57,622 bases of DNA. It comes from Desulfobacterales bacterium. Lineage in GTDB: Bacteria; Desulfobacterota; Desulfobacteria; Desulfobacterales; UBA11574. Below, piece after piece: positions 8,809-17,603 of the stretch (its first letter is position 1; every line of letters starts with the position of its first letter). Location: contig JAJDND010000070.1 in NCBI GenBank assembly GCA_022340885.1, positions 1 to 57,622 on the forward strand, written 5' to 3'. Both the position numbers and the translations under genes were made by a program. The notes below the pieces were generated by a model. That model was not told the DNA's origin and did no database searches. It saw only the letters and a program-made list of their open reading frames with translations.

Positions 8809-9558
8809 CTATTTGTCAAATTTCAAAGCGTTGTCCAAAGAAAGTGCCGAATCGATCTCTTCGGCGATGCGCCGGGCGGCCTCTTTGGGATTTTTTGCAT
8901 CCCTGATGGGACGTCCGATGACAAGATAATCCGCGCCGTTTTCAATGGCCGCGGCCGGCGTGGCAACACGCTTTTGATCGTTCGATTCCATGTCCTCCCA
9001 CAATGGGCGGATTCCCGGTGTCACCGCGATAAAATCCCGTCCAAAGGTTTTTTTGATCATCCGGACTTCCCGTCCGGAACACACAATGCCGGCACATCCG
9101 GCTGTCCGGGCCATGGCCGCCCTCTCGACGACCAGGCGCGCCGGATCTTCATAAAAGGCTTTTTGATAACCCGCTGCCTTAATGTCTTCGCCGGATACGC
9201 TGGTTAACACCGTGACGCCGAGAACGCCCACCCGGCCTTTGGCACCGGTAACCGCAGCTTCAAGCATTTTGCGACTCTCACCGCAATGAACCGTCGCAAA
9301 TTTGACGCCCAGATCTGCGATTTGTGCCATGGCGCGGGATACTGTTGCCGGGATGTCATGGAGCTTTAGATCCAAAAACACTTGGGCTGCCGCCGTCGCA
9401 TGGATGAAATCGATGAGAGTCGTCCCGGATCGAATAAAAAGTTCCAGTCCCACCTTGAACATGCCCACCGATTCCCAAAGGAGCTCGACATATGCTTTCG
9501 CTTTCTCTACCGTCGGCACATCCAGGGGGAAAATAATATACTCTTTTGATCGCTTCAT
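8809..9558 (-). CDS. pyrF: Orotidine 5'-phosphate decarboxylase
   Basis: 249 residues. Converts OMP to UMP in pyrimidine synthesis. The family signature FLDLKLHDIPATV carries the Asp-x-Lys-x-x-Asp catalytic set; the phosphate-binding end GADYLVIGRPI is present. The ATG at 9558 fits homologues; a GTG five codons upstream is possible but has its purine-rich site too close. The gene stands alone, preceded by a repeat-rich gap and followed by the promoter region of the Hdr operon. Confidence 0.96.
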   Translation of the reverse strand: MKRSKEYIIFPLDVPTVEKAKAYVELLWESVGMFKVGLELFIRSGTTLIDFIHATAAAQVFLDLKLHDIPATVSRAMAQIADLGVKFATVHCGESRKMLEAAVTGAKGRVGVLGVTVLTSVSGEDIKAAGYQKAFYEDPARLVVERAAMARTAGCAGIVCSGREVRMIKKTFGRDFIAVTPGIRPLWEDMESNDQKRVATPAAAIENGADYLVIGRPIRDAKNPKEAARRIAEEIDSALSLDNALKFDK

Positions 9559-9585
9559 AGACTGCAGGTTCACCTTTCATCGAAT

Positions 9586-9682
9586 GAAGTTAAATCGTTG
9601 GATCGTTGAGTCGTTAAGCCTTTGATTCATTGATTCTTTTTACCATTTAACCATTCGACCATTTAACGATTTGACGATTCGG
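9586..9682. repeat. Imperfect inverted repeat rich in TCGTT / AACGA units
   Basis: The gap upstream of pyrF holds several short units such as ATCGTT, GTCGTTAA and their complements TTAACGA, ACGATT. They form a loose inverted repeat around a short centre. No gene is visible. It may be a decayed palindromic repeat or a weak bidirectional hairpin. Confidence 0.4.
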
Positions 9683-9700
9683 CCAACATTTCGGATTCGA

Positions 9701-10049
9701 TTAATTTGCAATAATCTTCAGCGCGCCGGGTACGATTCTGACAGCCGCCGGGACCGTGCCGGACGGTTCTCCATCCATCTCGATCAGCACGCGTTCATCT
9801 GATGTTATGACCACTTTTTCGCCCGTCATGGTGACGACATTGTCGATATCATAGATCCGGCCGTTATAAAGTTTTGTAAGATTTAAAAATATCTTCGGGT
9901 CCTTTGGTCATATACGCTTCAAAAGGTCCGATCCGGTCTCTGGCAAGCGACTCGATGAGCGGCCAGGTCGATCCTGTCGACCCATTCCCGGCATGGGGAT
10001 TGACGATGAAAACGATTTTCGACAAAGCGATTCCAAGCCTCCAGTGCAC
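9701..10049 (-). pseudogene. Diacylglycerol/sphingosine kinase-family gene with internal deletion
   Basis: The first 45 or so codons encode the typical kinase opening (KIVFIVNPHAGNG, ligand-binding loop). After a lysine-rich stretch the frame stops near 9868. In the next frame (about 9871 down to the TAA at 9701) the typical C-terminal end of the family follows: LYNGRIYDID, then EMDGEPSG and a final beta segment. The roughly 200 central residues, including the GGDGT motif, are missing. I read this as an internal deletion with a frame change. Intact members phosphorylate lipid or diacylglycerol; this one cannot. Confidence 0.8.
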
Positions 10050-10317
10050 ATCTTGCGATTTAATTTTACATAACGCATTATTTTCCGTACATAAAGAAAA
10101 TTTTACGACAAGTGTTCCACCTTCATAATAAATCTATTGAACTAACGGATGTTAAAATGCTATGGGTCTATGTTACATCAATCGGCCCACTGCCGAGGCT
10201 TGCCCACCTCAGGCGCGGCCGGTGCGTCTCGGGCGTGCTTGTCCGCCCTCGGCGGCGCTTGCCCTACCGGCGTGGTTGCCGCTTGGCGATAAACTGTAAA
10301 ATCTGACGCAACACCGG
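10050..10317. other. Intergenic region upstream of selA with a GC-rich block
   Basis: The first half is AT-rich. Bases about 10190-10290 are strikingly GC-rich with repeated GGC/GCC tracts and can fold, directly before selA. I see no tRNA cloverleaf, no anticodon arm for tRNA-Sec and no known riboswitch. It could be a structured leader or a remnant of a GC-rich repeat. Confidence 0.35.
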
Positions 10318-11754
10318 GTGAATAGAATGACCATCACTGAAAATCAACAAACCCTTTTGCGAATGCTTCCGGGGGTAGACTCGATCCTCGAGGCTGCAAA
10401 GTCGGACGCTGTTTTTGATCAGGTGCCGAAGACCGTGCTGGTGCGTTCAATACGTTTTGCTGTCGAACAACTCCGGGACCTTATTTTGGATGATCGGCAG
10501 AACATCACGGGAAACGAGCTTTCCGATGCTGCAGTTCTGGCAGCCGTCAAAAAACGTGTTCACAGCGCCATGACGCCGAATTTGACCCGTATTGTCAATG
10601 CCACGGGAATCGTTATCCACACAAACCTCGGCCGCTCGCTGCTCGCCGACGATGCCATCGAAAATCTATCGGCCATCGCCGGCAGATATTCCAATTTGGA
10701 GTTCGATCTGTCCAAAGGCACCAGGGGGTCCAGATACTCGATTGTCGAAAATATCATTTGCGAACTCAGCGGCGCTGAGTCGGCCATGGTGGTCAACAAT
10801 AATGCCGGCGCTGTTTTTTTGTCTCTGGAAACCATCGCCAAAGGCAAAAAAGTGATTGTTTCGAGGGGAGAGCTTGTGGAAATCGGCGGCTCCTTCAGGA
10901 TCCCCGATGTCATGGCCAAAAGCGGGGGAATCTTAAAGGAAGTCGGCACCACAAATCGTACCCATCTCAGGGATTACGAACATGCCATCGAGCACGATAC
11001 CGCTCTTTTATTAAAAGTCCATACCAGCAATTACAGTGTTATCGGGTTCACCGCAGATGTTTCTCTTGAAACACTGGTGGATCTGGGAGCCAAGTACAAG
11101 ATTCCGGTAATGGAAGATCTCGGCAGCGGAACCTTTGTTGATTTTTCAAAATACGGCATGCTGAAAGAACCCACGGTTCAGGAGTCCGTGAAAGCCGGGA
11201 CGGATATTGTCACCTTCAGCGGCGACAAGCTTCTCGGCGGTCCCCAGGCAGGTATTATTGTCGGGAAAAAAGATGTCATCGAAAAAATCAAGAAAAACCC
11301 CATCAACAGAGCGCTCCGCATCGACAAGCTCACCCTTGCCGCCCTTGAAAGCACATTGCGGCATTACAGAAACATCGATCAGGCGATGGATCGTGTTCCC
11401 ACCCTGAGAATGATGACCCTTCCTCTGGAACGTATCACTTCAAAAGCCAAGGCGCTTTTCGAATCGCTCAATAATATCGGGGATTCACGGATGTCCATGG
11501 CGCTCATCGATATCTTTTCACGACCGGGCGGCGGTTCATTGCCGCTGTTGACCCTTCCAAGCAAAGGCATCGGCATTAAAATCGAAGGGATTTCCGCCAA
11601 TGCGCTTGAGCAGCAGATGCGAAATTATGAATACCCAGTGATCGGAAGAATCGAGGATGATCTCTTTATCATTGACTTGAGGACCGTTCTCGACGATGAA
11701 CTGCAGATTGTTGAGAAAGCATTTAAACATATACTCAAAAAGGTCCGGCCATGA
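10318..11754 (+). CDS. selA: L-seryl-tRNA(Sec) selenium transferase
   Basis: 478 residues from GTG at 10318 (an ATG at 10327 is equally usable). Converts Ser-tRNA(Sec) to Sec-tRNA(Sec) with selenophosphate and PLP. The family signatures TRIVNATGIVIHTNLGRS near 93-112 and the PLP lysine motif FSGDKLLGGPQAG near 300 are clear, and the length is normal. It overlaps the next gene by the four bases ATGA. Its presence supports reading the in-frame UGA codons of the short HdrA and the HesB-like gene as selenocysteine. selB, selC and selD are not in this window. Confidence 0.97.
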   Translation: MNRMTITENQQTLLRMLPGVDSILEAAKSDAVFDQVPKTVLVRSIRFAVEQLRDLILDDRQNITGNELSDAAVLAAVKKRVHSAMTPNLTRIVNATGIVIHTNLGRSLLADDAIENLSAIAGRYSNLEFDLSKGTRGSRYSIVENIICELSGAESAMVVNNNAGAVFLSLETIAKGKKVIVSRGELVEIGGSFRIPDVMAKSGGILKEVGTTNRTHLRDYEHAIEHDTALLLKVHTSNYSVIGFTADVSLETLVDLGAKYKIPVMEDLGSGTFVDFSKYGMLKEPTVQESVKAGTDIVTFSGDKLLGGPQAGIIVGKKDVIEKIKKNPINRALRIDKLTLAALESTLRHYRNIDQAMDRVPTLRMMTLPLERITSKAKALFESLNNIGDSRMSMALIDIFSRPGGGSLPLLTLPSKGIGIKIEGISANALEQQMRNYEYPVIGRIEDDLFIIDLRTVLDDELQIVEKAFKHILKKVRP

Positions 11755-13094
11755 CACATCAAAAAACGAATTTATTTCACCGGCATCCTTCCGGCAAATC
11801 GTTTCTTCTTTATAAAGCAGATGCCAAGCCCGATAAAGCGGCGTCACCCGGGATCTCCCCGCCCGGTTCGGAAAGAATTCGAAATGTATTTCCGGATCTT
11901 TTGTCCGGAAAAGAATTTATCGAAAATGCCGCGGCCCGTTTCAAATCCTCTGAAAACTTTGACGCCATGGTCATTAAAATTGACAATTTGACCGGCGGCG
12001 GCGAAACAGACCCTAAGGACGAAATTGAGCGATGGCTCGATGTGGCGAAAACCATTGACGCCCTTTGCCGGAAGAAAGACGGGATATGGGGACGGCTGGA
12101 CCGGGGAATGTTCGGCTGTTTTTTTACACCGAACAATCAAACGACGTCATTGGAAATTGCGCAACAAATAAAAAACAGCCTGGCGGAATCATCCCATGAA
12201 ACCGTTTCCATCGGCATGGCTTCCTATCCGACACTCGACTTCAAAAAAGAAGCGATTTTCGATAATGCCGCCAAAGCACTGGATCATGCCGCATTTTTCG
12301 GGTCCGCCAGCATCGTCGCATTTGATGCTGTCAGTTTAAACATCAGCGGTGACAATCTGTACCAGCATGGAGACATCGACGGCGCGATCAGGGAATACAA
12401 AACAGCGATTAAGCTCGACCCGTCGGACATCAATATTCACAACAGCCTGGGGGTTTGCTATGGTATTTTGGGTGATTACGCAAGAGCTCTGAAAGAATTC
12501 AAACAGGCGCTCGAGCTCGATCCCGATGAGGTCATGGTCCTATATAACATCGGGTTGGTCAACATGTTGACCGGAAAACCACAAAAGGCGCTGGAATACT
12601 TCCTGGAAGCGGACCGGAAGAAGGAGGATGATATCTTCGAAGTTGCGTTTCAAATCGGGAGTGTTTATCTGGCCATGGGAAATCCGAAAAGTGCAAAAGA
12701 ATTCTTGGAAAAAGCCGTGGCACTGAATCCTGAATCAGGGTCGGCTTTGCGTTCATTGGGTGAATGCTGCAGTGCTTTGAACCTGACCGATGAAGCCACT
12801 TTTGCCTATAAAAAAGCCATTCGACTAAACCCCAATGACGCACAATCGCTGTCGGCCCTGGGCCATCTGTTCGATCTGCTTGGCGAGAACCCTGAAATTA
12901 CAACCATTTTTTGCCAGCAAAGTGTCGATATTTCCCCTGAAAACGGGCTCTTTCGGCATCGGCTCGGCAGCCTTTACCTTAAAAGGAACCAGCTTGAAGA
13001 CGCCCTGGTTCAGTTTGAAAAAGCGCATAGCCTGGGATACAATTCCAAGGATTCCATTAAAAAGATTAAAAAGTTGATGAAGGATGCGTCATGA
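11751..13094 (+). CDS. Degenerate GGDEF-like domain with C-terminal TPR repeats
   Basis: 447 residues, overlapping selA by four bases and gmhA by four. Residues about 40-185 resemble a GGDEF fold: the closing VSIGMASYP strand is recognisable, but the GGDEF catalytic signature is replaced by a G-R-L-D-R-G-M-F-G-C segment, so cyclase activity is unlikely. Residues about 200-440 form six or more TPR repeats (ALKEFKQALELDPDEV and similar). No signal peptide or membrane helix, so probably a cytoplasmic scaffold. Function unknown; the coupled position between selA and gmhA gives no clear partner. Confidence 0.8.
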   Translation: MTHQKTNLFHRHPSGKSFLLYKADAKPDKAASPGISPPGSERIRNVFPDLLSGKEFIENAAARFKSSENFDAMVIKIDNLTGGGETDPKDEIERWLDVAKTIDALCRKKDGIWGRLDRGMFGCFFTPNNQTTSLEIAQQIKNSLAESSHETVSIGMASYPTLDFKKEAIFDNAAKALDHAAFFGSASIVAFDAVSLNISGDNLYQHGDIDGAIREYKTAIKLDPSDINIHNSLGVCYGILGDYARALKEFKQALELDPDEVMVLYNIGLVNMLTGKPQKALEYFLEADRKKEDDIFEVAFQIGSVYLAMGNPKSAKEFLEKAVALNPESGSALRSLGECCSALNLTDEATFAYKKAIRLNPNDAQSLSALGHLFDLLGENPEITTIFCQQSVDISPENGLFRHRLGSLYLKRNQLEDALVQFEKAHSLGYNSKDSIKKIKKLMKDAS

Positions 13095-13666
13095 AAAACA
13101 TCATTTTGAGTATCCTCGAAGACAGCATCAATGTTAAACAGCGGTTTGTCAGCGAAAACCTCGACGCGATGATAGAAGGAGCAGACAGGCTCGCGGCGTG
13201 TTTGGCTTCCGGGCACAAAATCCTGATCTTCGGTAACGGGGGAAGCGCTGCGGATGCCCAGCATATTGCAGCAGAATTTGTCAACCGGTTTCAGATCGAA
13301 CGGCCGCCCATGGCTGCCCTGGCCTTGACTACCGATACCTCCGTCATCACCAGCATCGGAAACGATTACCATTTTGACGACATCTTTTCCAAGCAGGTGG
13401 CGGCGCTGGGCAGAAAGGACGATGTGGCCATCGGCATCAGCACCAGCGGCAATTCCGAAAATGTGATCAAGGCCGTTCGCACTGCAAAAGATTTCGGGAT
13501 GTATACCATGGGGCTCACGGGTCGCGGCGGTGAACTGGCAATGTGTTCGGATCTTGTATTTCCCGTAAAATCCGATATCACCGCCAGGATTCAGGAAACC
13601 CATATCACACTGGGCCATATCTTGTGCGACCTTGTGGACCGGACGTTGTTTCCGGAAAAATTTTAG
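13091..13666 (+). CDS. gmhA: D-sedoheptulose-7-phosphate isomerase (SIS domain)
   Basis: 191 residues, full length for GmhA. The SIS-domain phosphosugar loop FGNGGSAADAQHIAAEFVNR is present near 50-70, with the second SIS motif GISTSGNSENV near 115-125. The enzyme makes D-glycero-D-manno-heptose 7-phosphate for the LPS core, implying a Gram-negative envelope. ATG overlaps the previous stop by four bases. No other heptose genes lie nearby. Confidence 0.93.
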   Translation: MKNIILSILEDSINVKQRFVSENLDAMIEGADRLAACLASGHKILIFGNGGSAADAQHIAAEFVNRFQIERPPMAALALTTDTSVITSIGNDYHFDDIFSKQVAALGRKDDVAIGISTSGNSENVIKAVRTAKDFGMYTMGLTGRGGELAMCSDLVFPVKSDITARIQETHITLGHILCDLVDRTLFPEKF

Positions 13667-13674
13667 GAAACATT

Positions 13675-14622
13675 ATGTCAAAAAAATTCGAACCCATAGA
13701 TTTGAGCCAGATCAAAACGTATCCGCTGTCCGCGCGAAAAAGCAGGGTATCAGCCAGCGACTTTGCGAGCGTGTGGCAAAAAGGGGCCGGCTTTACAGAT
13801 TTTCTTAAAACACTTCCGGATATACTTGCCGGAAATCAGATCAGGACCGTGATTTCATGCACAGCCGACGCTGTTCGGCATAAAAAGAGCATCGTTTTTG
13901 CCATGGGCGCCCATGTGATTAAAGTCGGGCTCACGCCCATTATCGTCGATCTTATGGAGCGGCAAATGATCACCGCCGTCGCCATGAACGGCGCCGGTAT
14001 TATTCACGATCTCGAGCTCGCCATGGCAGGGGTCACTTCCGAGGATGTATCTGCATCTCTCGGAGACGGCACTTTTGGAATGGCCCGTGAAACCGGCGCT
14101 TTTTTATGCGATGCCATTGGTAGCGCCGGGAAAACAGGTCAAGGGCTCGGCGAAGTCATCGGCGCTGCGATAGTCGAGAACAACCTTCCGTATTTAAAGC
14201 ACAGCATCCTTGCGGCAGGCGCCCGGCTCGGTATTCCCGTTACGGTGCACGTGGCATTCGGAACCGATATCATTCATATGCATCCCGGATTTGATGCCCA
14301 AGCAGCCGGTGAAGCGACGCACAGAGATTTTCGCACCTTTGCCTCCGTGGTCGGCACCCTTGAAGGCGGTGTTTATTTTAACATCGGATCGGCCGTCATA
14401 CTGCCGGAGGTTTTTCTGAAAGCCGTGACATTGGCACGGAACTTAGGGCATCGATTAAATCATTTTACCACGGTAAATATGGACTTCATCCGGCATTACC
14501 GGCCCATGACCAATGTCGTATGCCGTCCCACCGCCCACGGCGGTCAAGGGTTCCATTTGACAGGACACCATGAAATTATGCTGCCGCTCATTGCTGCCGG
14601 GGTCATCGAGGAGATCGGATAA
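13675..14622 (+). CDS. Deoxyhypusine-synthase-like protein of unknown function
   Basis: 315 residues from ATG at 13675, eight bases after gmhA with AGGAA before it. Conserved-looking blocks are FAMGAHVIKVGLTPIIVDLM, AVAMNGAGIIHDLELAM, and a late HLTGHHEIMLPLIAAGVIEE. The alternating glycine-rich strands and the TSEDV segment remind me of bacterial members of the deoxyhypusine synthase superfamily, which use NAD and in bacteria often act on other amines. I cannot see the eukaryotic catalytic lysine context, so the name is tentative. The gmhA neighbour suggests a house-keeping cluster, not a biosynthetic one. Confidence 0.6.
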   Translation: MSKKFEPIDLSQIKTYPLSARKSRVSASDFASVWQKGAGFTDFLKTLPDILAGNQIRTVISCTADAVRHKKSIVFAMGAHVIKVGLTPIIVDLMERQMITAVAMNGAGIIHDLELAMAGVTSEDVSASLGDGTFGMARETGAFLCDAIGSAGKTGQGLGEVIGAAIVENNLPYLKHSILAAGARLGIPVTVHVAFGTDIIHMHPGFDAQAAGEATHRDFRTFASVVGTLEGGVYFNIGSAVILPEVFLKAVTLARNLGHRLNHFTTVNMDFIRHYRPMTNVVCRPTAHGGQGFHLTGHHEIMLPLIAAGVIEEIG

Positions 14623-14651
14623 TTGATTTCACCCTGCAAATGATTTATAAT
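14623..14651 (+). promoter_or_regulatory. Sigma70-like promoter for the zinc-ribbon/hemC/cobA-hemD genes
   Basis: TTGATT at 14623-14628 and a perfect TATAAT at 14646-14651 are 17 bases apart. The next start codon is about 90 bases downstream, with AAGGAG before it. It begins exactly at the end of the previous gene. Confidence 0.5.
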
Positions 14652-14741
14652 GTTGCAGCGCAAATAGCATGTAAGCGATAAAGGTTAATATTTTGGATGT
14701 CTGGTTGAAATTTGAAACATTAGATTAAGGAGCAACGATTA

Positions 14742-14972
14742 ATGCCGATTTATGAGTACCATTGCAATCACTGCAAAAAAGATTTTGAATGCCTGGTTTT
14801 CGGAAAAGAACGCCCGGGTTGCCCGGCCTGCAAAAGCAAAAAGGTTAAAAAGCTCATGTCAGCCTCTACCTTTTACAGCAAAGGAGGGCACGGCCAAACC
14901 GTCAAAGCTGCCGCCGGTTCGTCGTCTTGTTCCGGTTGTGCCGCAACCAGCTGCAAAAGCTGCAGTCACTAA
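14742..14972 (+). CDS. FmdB-family zinc-ribbon protein
   Basis: 76 residues. The N-terminus MPIYEYHCNHCKKDFE and the second pair CPACKS give the FmdB-type CxxC...CxxC zinc ribbon. The C-terminal third is a cysteine/serine-rich tail (CSGCAATSCKSC) that could bind metal. FmdB was proposed as a regulator of formamidase genes, but the family is broadly conserved and its role is not settled. Preceded by AAGGAG at 8-9 bases. Its TAA stop overlaps the hemC ATG (TAATG), so the two are translationally linked. Confidence 0.9.
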   Translation: MPIYEYHCNHCKKDFECLVFGKERPGCPACKSKKVKKLMSASTFYSKGGHGQTVKAAAGSSSCSGCAATSCKSCSH

Positions 14973-15919
14973 TGAACAAAACGCTTAAAATAGGGACCCG
15001 GGGAAGCCGGCTTGCTCTCTGGCAGGCAAACTGGGTCAAATCAGCGCTCGAGGCCGAAGATCCTTCCCTTTCCATCGAACTGGTCGTCATAAAGACAAAA
15101 GGAGACAAGATACTCGATGTTCCCCTTGCCAAAGTGGGCGGCAAAGGACTCTTTGTCAAAGAAATCGAAGAATCGCTTTTAAACGAAAAAATTGACCTTG
15201 CCGTACACAGCATGAAGGACATGCCGGCTCAAATACCCCAAGGACTGTGCATCGCCGCAATCCCTCAACGGGAAGATCCGCAAGATGTCCTGATTTCCAA
15301 AGATAACCGGCGCTTTTCGGAATTGCCTTCCGGATCGGTTGTCGGCACCGGCAGCCTCCGCCGAAAAGCACAGCTTCTGTTTGCCAGACCGGACCTGGTC
15401 GTCGCACCCATGAGAGGGAATATCGATACCCGTCTCAGAAAGCTTGAAACCGAAAACTTGGACGCCATTATCCTGGCGGCCGCCGGTGTCAAGCGAATGA
15501 AGTATGAAAACAAGATCGCCGAATATCTGGATGAAAACATCATGCTTCCTGCAGTCGGTCAGGGCGCGCTTTGTATAGAAATCAGACAAGACGATCCCCT
15601 GGCCGGCCCTGTTGTCGCCGGTCTCGAAGATCCTAAAACACGGACGGTGATTATGGGTGAGCGCGCATTTTCGGCACGTCTTGAAGGCGGCTGTCAAGTG
15701 CCCATTGCCGCCCACGGAACACTCCATAACGACATATTCACACTTTCCGGCCTTGTAGCTTCGGTTGACGGCAGGACCCTCCTCAAAAAAACCCTGAAAG
15801 GACCTGAAAACGCGTCCGGCACGATCGGTGTAGAACTTGCCGAGCATCTGATTTCAATGGGGGCAAAAACAATAATCGACAATCTTACAAAAGATCTGAA
15901 TTTAAACCATGAAAGGTAA
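14972..15919 (+). CDS. hemC: Hydroxymethylbilane synthase (porphobilinogen deaminase)
   Basis: 315 residues from the ATG at 14972. Polymerises four porphobilinogens into hydroxymethylbilane for siroheme, heme and cobalamin. N-terminal IGTRGSRLALWQANW, the VHSMKDMPAQIP segment and the dipyrromethane-binding cysteine in ARLEGGCQVPIAAH are visible. It overlaps the zinc-ribbon gene by one base and cobA-hemD by 11 bases, a compact tetrapyrrole operon. Confidence 0.97.
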   Translation: MNKTLKIGTRGSRLALWQANWVKSALEAEDPSLSIELVVIKTKGDKILDVPLAKVGGKGLFVKEIEESLLNEKIDLAVHSMKDMPAQIPQGLCIAAIPQREDPQDVLISKDNRRFSELPSGSVVGTGSLRRKAQLLFARPDLVVAPMRGNIDTRLRKLETENLDAIILAAAGVKRMKYENKIAEYLDENIMLPAVGQGALCIEIRQDDPLAGPVVAGLEDPKTRTVIMGERAFSARLEGGCQVPIAAHGTLHNDIFTLSGLVASVDGRTLLKKTLKGPENASGTIGVELAEHLISMGAKTIIDNLTKDLNLNHER

Positions 15920-17426
15920 AGTTTTTCTTGTAGGCGCCGGCCCCGGTGATCCGGGGCTGATTACCGTTAAAGGGTTGGAATGTATCCGGCAGGCGGATGT
16001 GATCATCTATGATTTTCTGGCATCCGAAGTGTTGTTAAAGCATGCTTCGGAACATTCGGAAATCATTTATGTCGGGAAAAAGGGGAGCGATCATACGTTT
16101 TCCCAAGACACCATCAATGCCCTTATCGTTGAAAAAGCCAAAAACGGATCCACGGTAATCCGTCTCAAAGGGGGCGATCCGTTTATATTCGGCCGCGGCG
16201 GAGAAGAAGCGGAAGTATTGATCCGGGCCGGAATACCCTTTGAAATCGTGCCCGGCGTCACATCGGCCATCGCAGCACCGGCCTATGCCGGAATCCCGCT
16301 GACCCATCGAAAATTCGCCTCTTCGGTCGCTTTTGTCACCGGCCATGAAGACCCGACAAAAAACAAATCAAATATCGACTGGGAATCCCTTGCCAAAGGC
16401 ATCGGGACCATTGTTTTTCTGATGGGAGTCAAGAATTTGACTCAGATCACCGAGCGACTCATGAGCCACGGCATGCATCCGGATACGCCTGCGGCACTTG
16501 TTCGCTGGGGGACTACTGCCAAACAAGTCACCATTACCGGAACACTGGACACCATTGTCGAGCTCAAAAATGCCGCCGACATCAAACCGCCGGCGGTGCT
16601 GATCGTCGGTCATGTGGTCGGACTGAGAGAAAAAATCAAATGGTTCGAAGACCGCCCGTTGATGGGACGACGCATTGTGGTTACCCGGTCCAGGGAACAG
16701 GCCGGCGAACTGGTCAAGCGTCTTTCCGGTCTGGGAGCGGAATGCCTGGAATGCCCCACCATAAAGGTGGTTCCAACCGATGACGTAAAACCGCTGGACA
16801 AAGCCCTCGACAACCTGGCTTCTTATGACTGGCTGATGTTTACCAGCATCAACGGGGTTGATTTCTTCTTTAACCGCCTTTTCGAAAGAGGAAAGGACGT
16901 ACGGGGTCTCAATCATATCCGGACGGCGGTCATCGGTCCGGCAACGGCCAAAAGACTTCTTGATTACGGATTCAACAGCGATATTGTTCCCCAAAGTTAC
17001 CGGGCCGAAGCGGTCGTCAAGGCATTTGCAAAAGAAGATATCGCCGGAAAAAAGATATTGCTGCCCCGAGCAAAGCAGGCCCGGCCGGTGTTGCCCGTGG
17101 AACTGTCCAAAATGGGCGCGGTTGTGGACGACGTTGAAGTTTACATCACCAAAGCGGTTAAAGACAAGGCCGATATTATTCTTAAACGACTCAAAGAGCA
17201 CACCATCGACATGATTACCTTTACCAGTTCGTCCACCGTAAAAAATTTCCGAGAGCTGCTGCCGGCTGAAGGATCGGACCATCTGATGCAGGGCATTACC
17301 ATCGCAAGCATCGGCCCGGTCACGGCCGAGACCGCCCGGAACCTGGGGTTTGACGTTCATATCGTTGCCGAAGCCTATACGATACCGAAACTGTGTGATG
17401 CCATCGTAAAATATTATCACCCCTGA
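15909..17426 (+). CDS. cobA-hemD: Uroporphyrinogen-III C-methyltransferase / uroporphyrinogen-III synthase fusion
   Basis: 505 residues, two enzymes in one chain. Residues 1-245 are the SAM-dependent methyltransferase CobA/SUMT (GAGPGDPGLITVKG at the start, GGDPFIFGRGGEE near 83-95, VPGVTSAIAAPAYAGIPLTHR). Residues about 255-500 are HemD, which closes the tetrapyrrole ring (MFTSINGVDFFF; TFTSSSTVKNF). Such fusions are common in anaerobes including Desulfobacterota. The product, precorrin-2, feeds siroheme and cobalamin, both important for a sulfite-reducing organism. Confidence 0.96.
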   Translation: MKGKVFLVGAGPGDPGLITVKGLECIRQADVIIYDFLASEVLLKHASEHSEIIYVGKKGSDHTFSQDTINALIVEKAKNGSTVIRLKGGDPFIFGRGGEEAEVLIRAGIPFEIVPGVTSAIAAPAYAGIPLTHRKFASSVAFVTGHEDPTKNKSNIDWESLAKGIGTIVFLMGVKNLTQITERLMSHGMHPDTPAALVRWGTTAKQVTITGTLDTIVELKNAADIKPPAVLIVGHVVGLREKIKWFEDRPLMGRRIVVTRSREQAGELVKRLSGLGAECLECPTIKVVPTDDVKPLDKALDNLASYDWLMFTSINGVDFFFNRLFERGKDVRGLNHIRTAVIGPATAKRLLDYGFNSDIVPQSYRAEAVVKAFAKEDIAGKKILLPRAKQARPVLPVELSKMGAVVDDVEVYITKAVKDKADIILKRLKEHTIDMITFTSSSTVKNFRELLPAEGSDHLMQGITIASIGPVTAETARNLGFDVHIVAEAYTIPKLCDAIVKYYHP

Positions 17427-17436
17427 ACTTTGTATG

Positions 17437-17579
17437 AAAGTGTTCAGTGTTCGGTGTTCAGCTGGTAACCGCTGCGCGGTCCAGTTTTCAGGTTCATTTG
17501 TTCTTAAAGAAAGAAAGTTATCCTTTAACCTTTACTCTGAGTACCATCTGAACTCCGAACGCTGAACACTGAACACTTT
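17437..17579. repeat. Inverted repeat of GTGTTCAG / CTGAACAC units
   Basis: A 25-base arm at 17437-17461 made of GTTCAGT/GTTCGGT units is matched by its complement at 17548-17579 (with one extra unit). The loop is about 85 bases. It fills the gap after cobA-hemD. It may act as a terminator-like hairpin or be a non-autonomous repeat; no terminal target duplication is evident. Confidence 0.6.
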
Positions 17580-17603
17580 ATTAATGGTTTCTTGGAGAAA
17601 AAA

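Noticed and set aside
10190-10290. GC-rich block before selA as tRNA-Sec (selC)
   Set aside because: No cloverleaf, no TCA anticodon loop and no T-arm sequence could be drawn.
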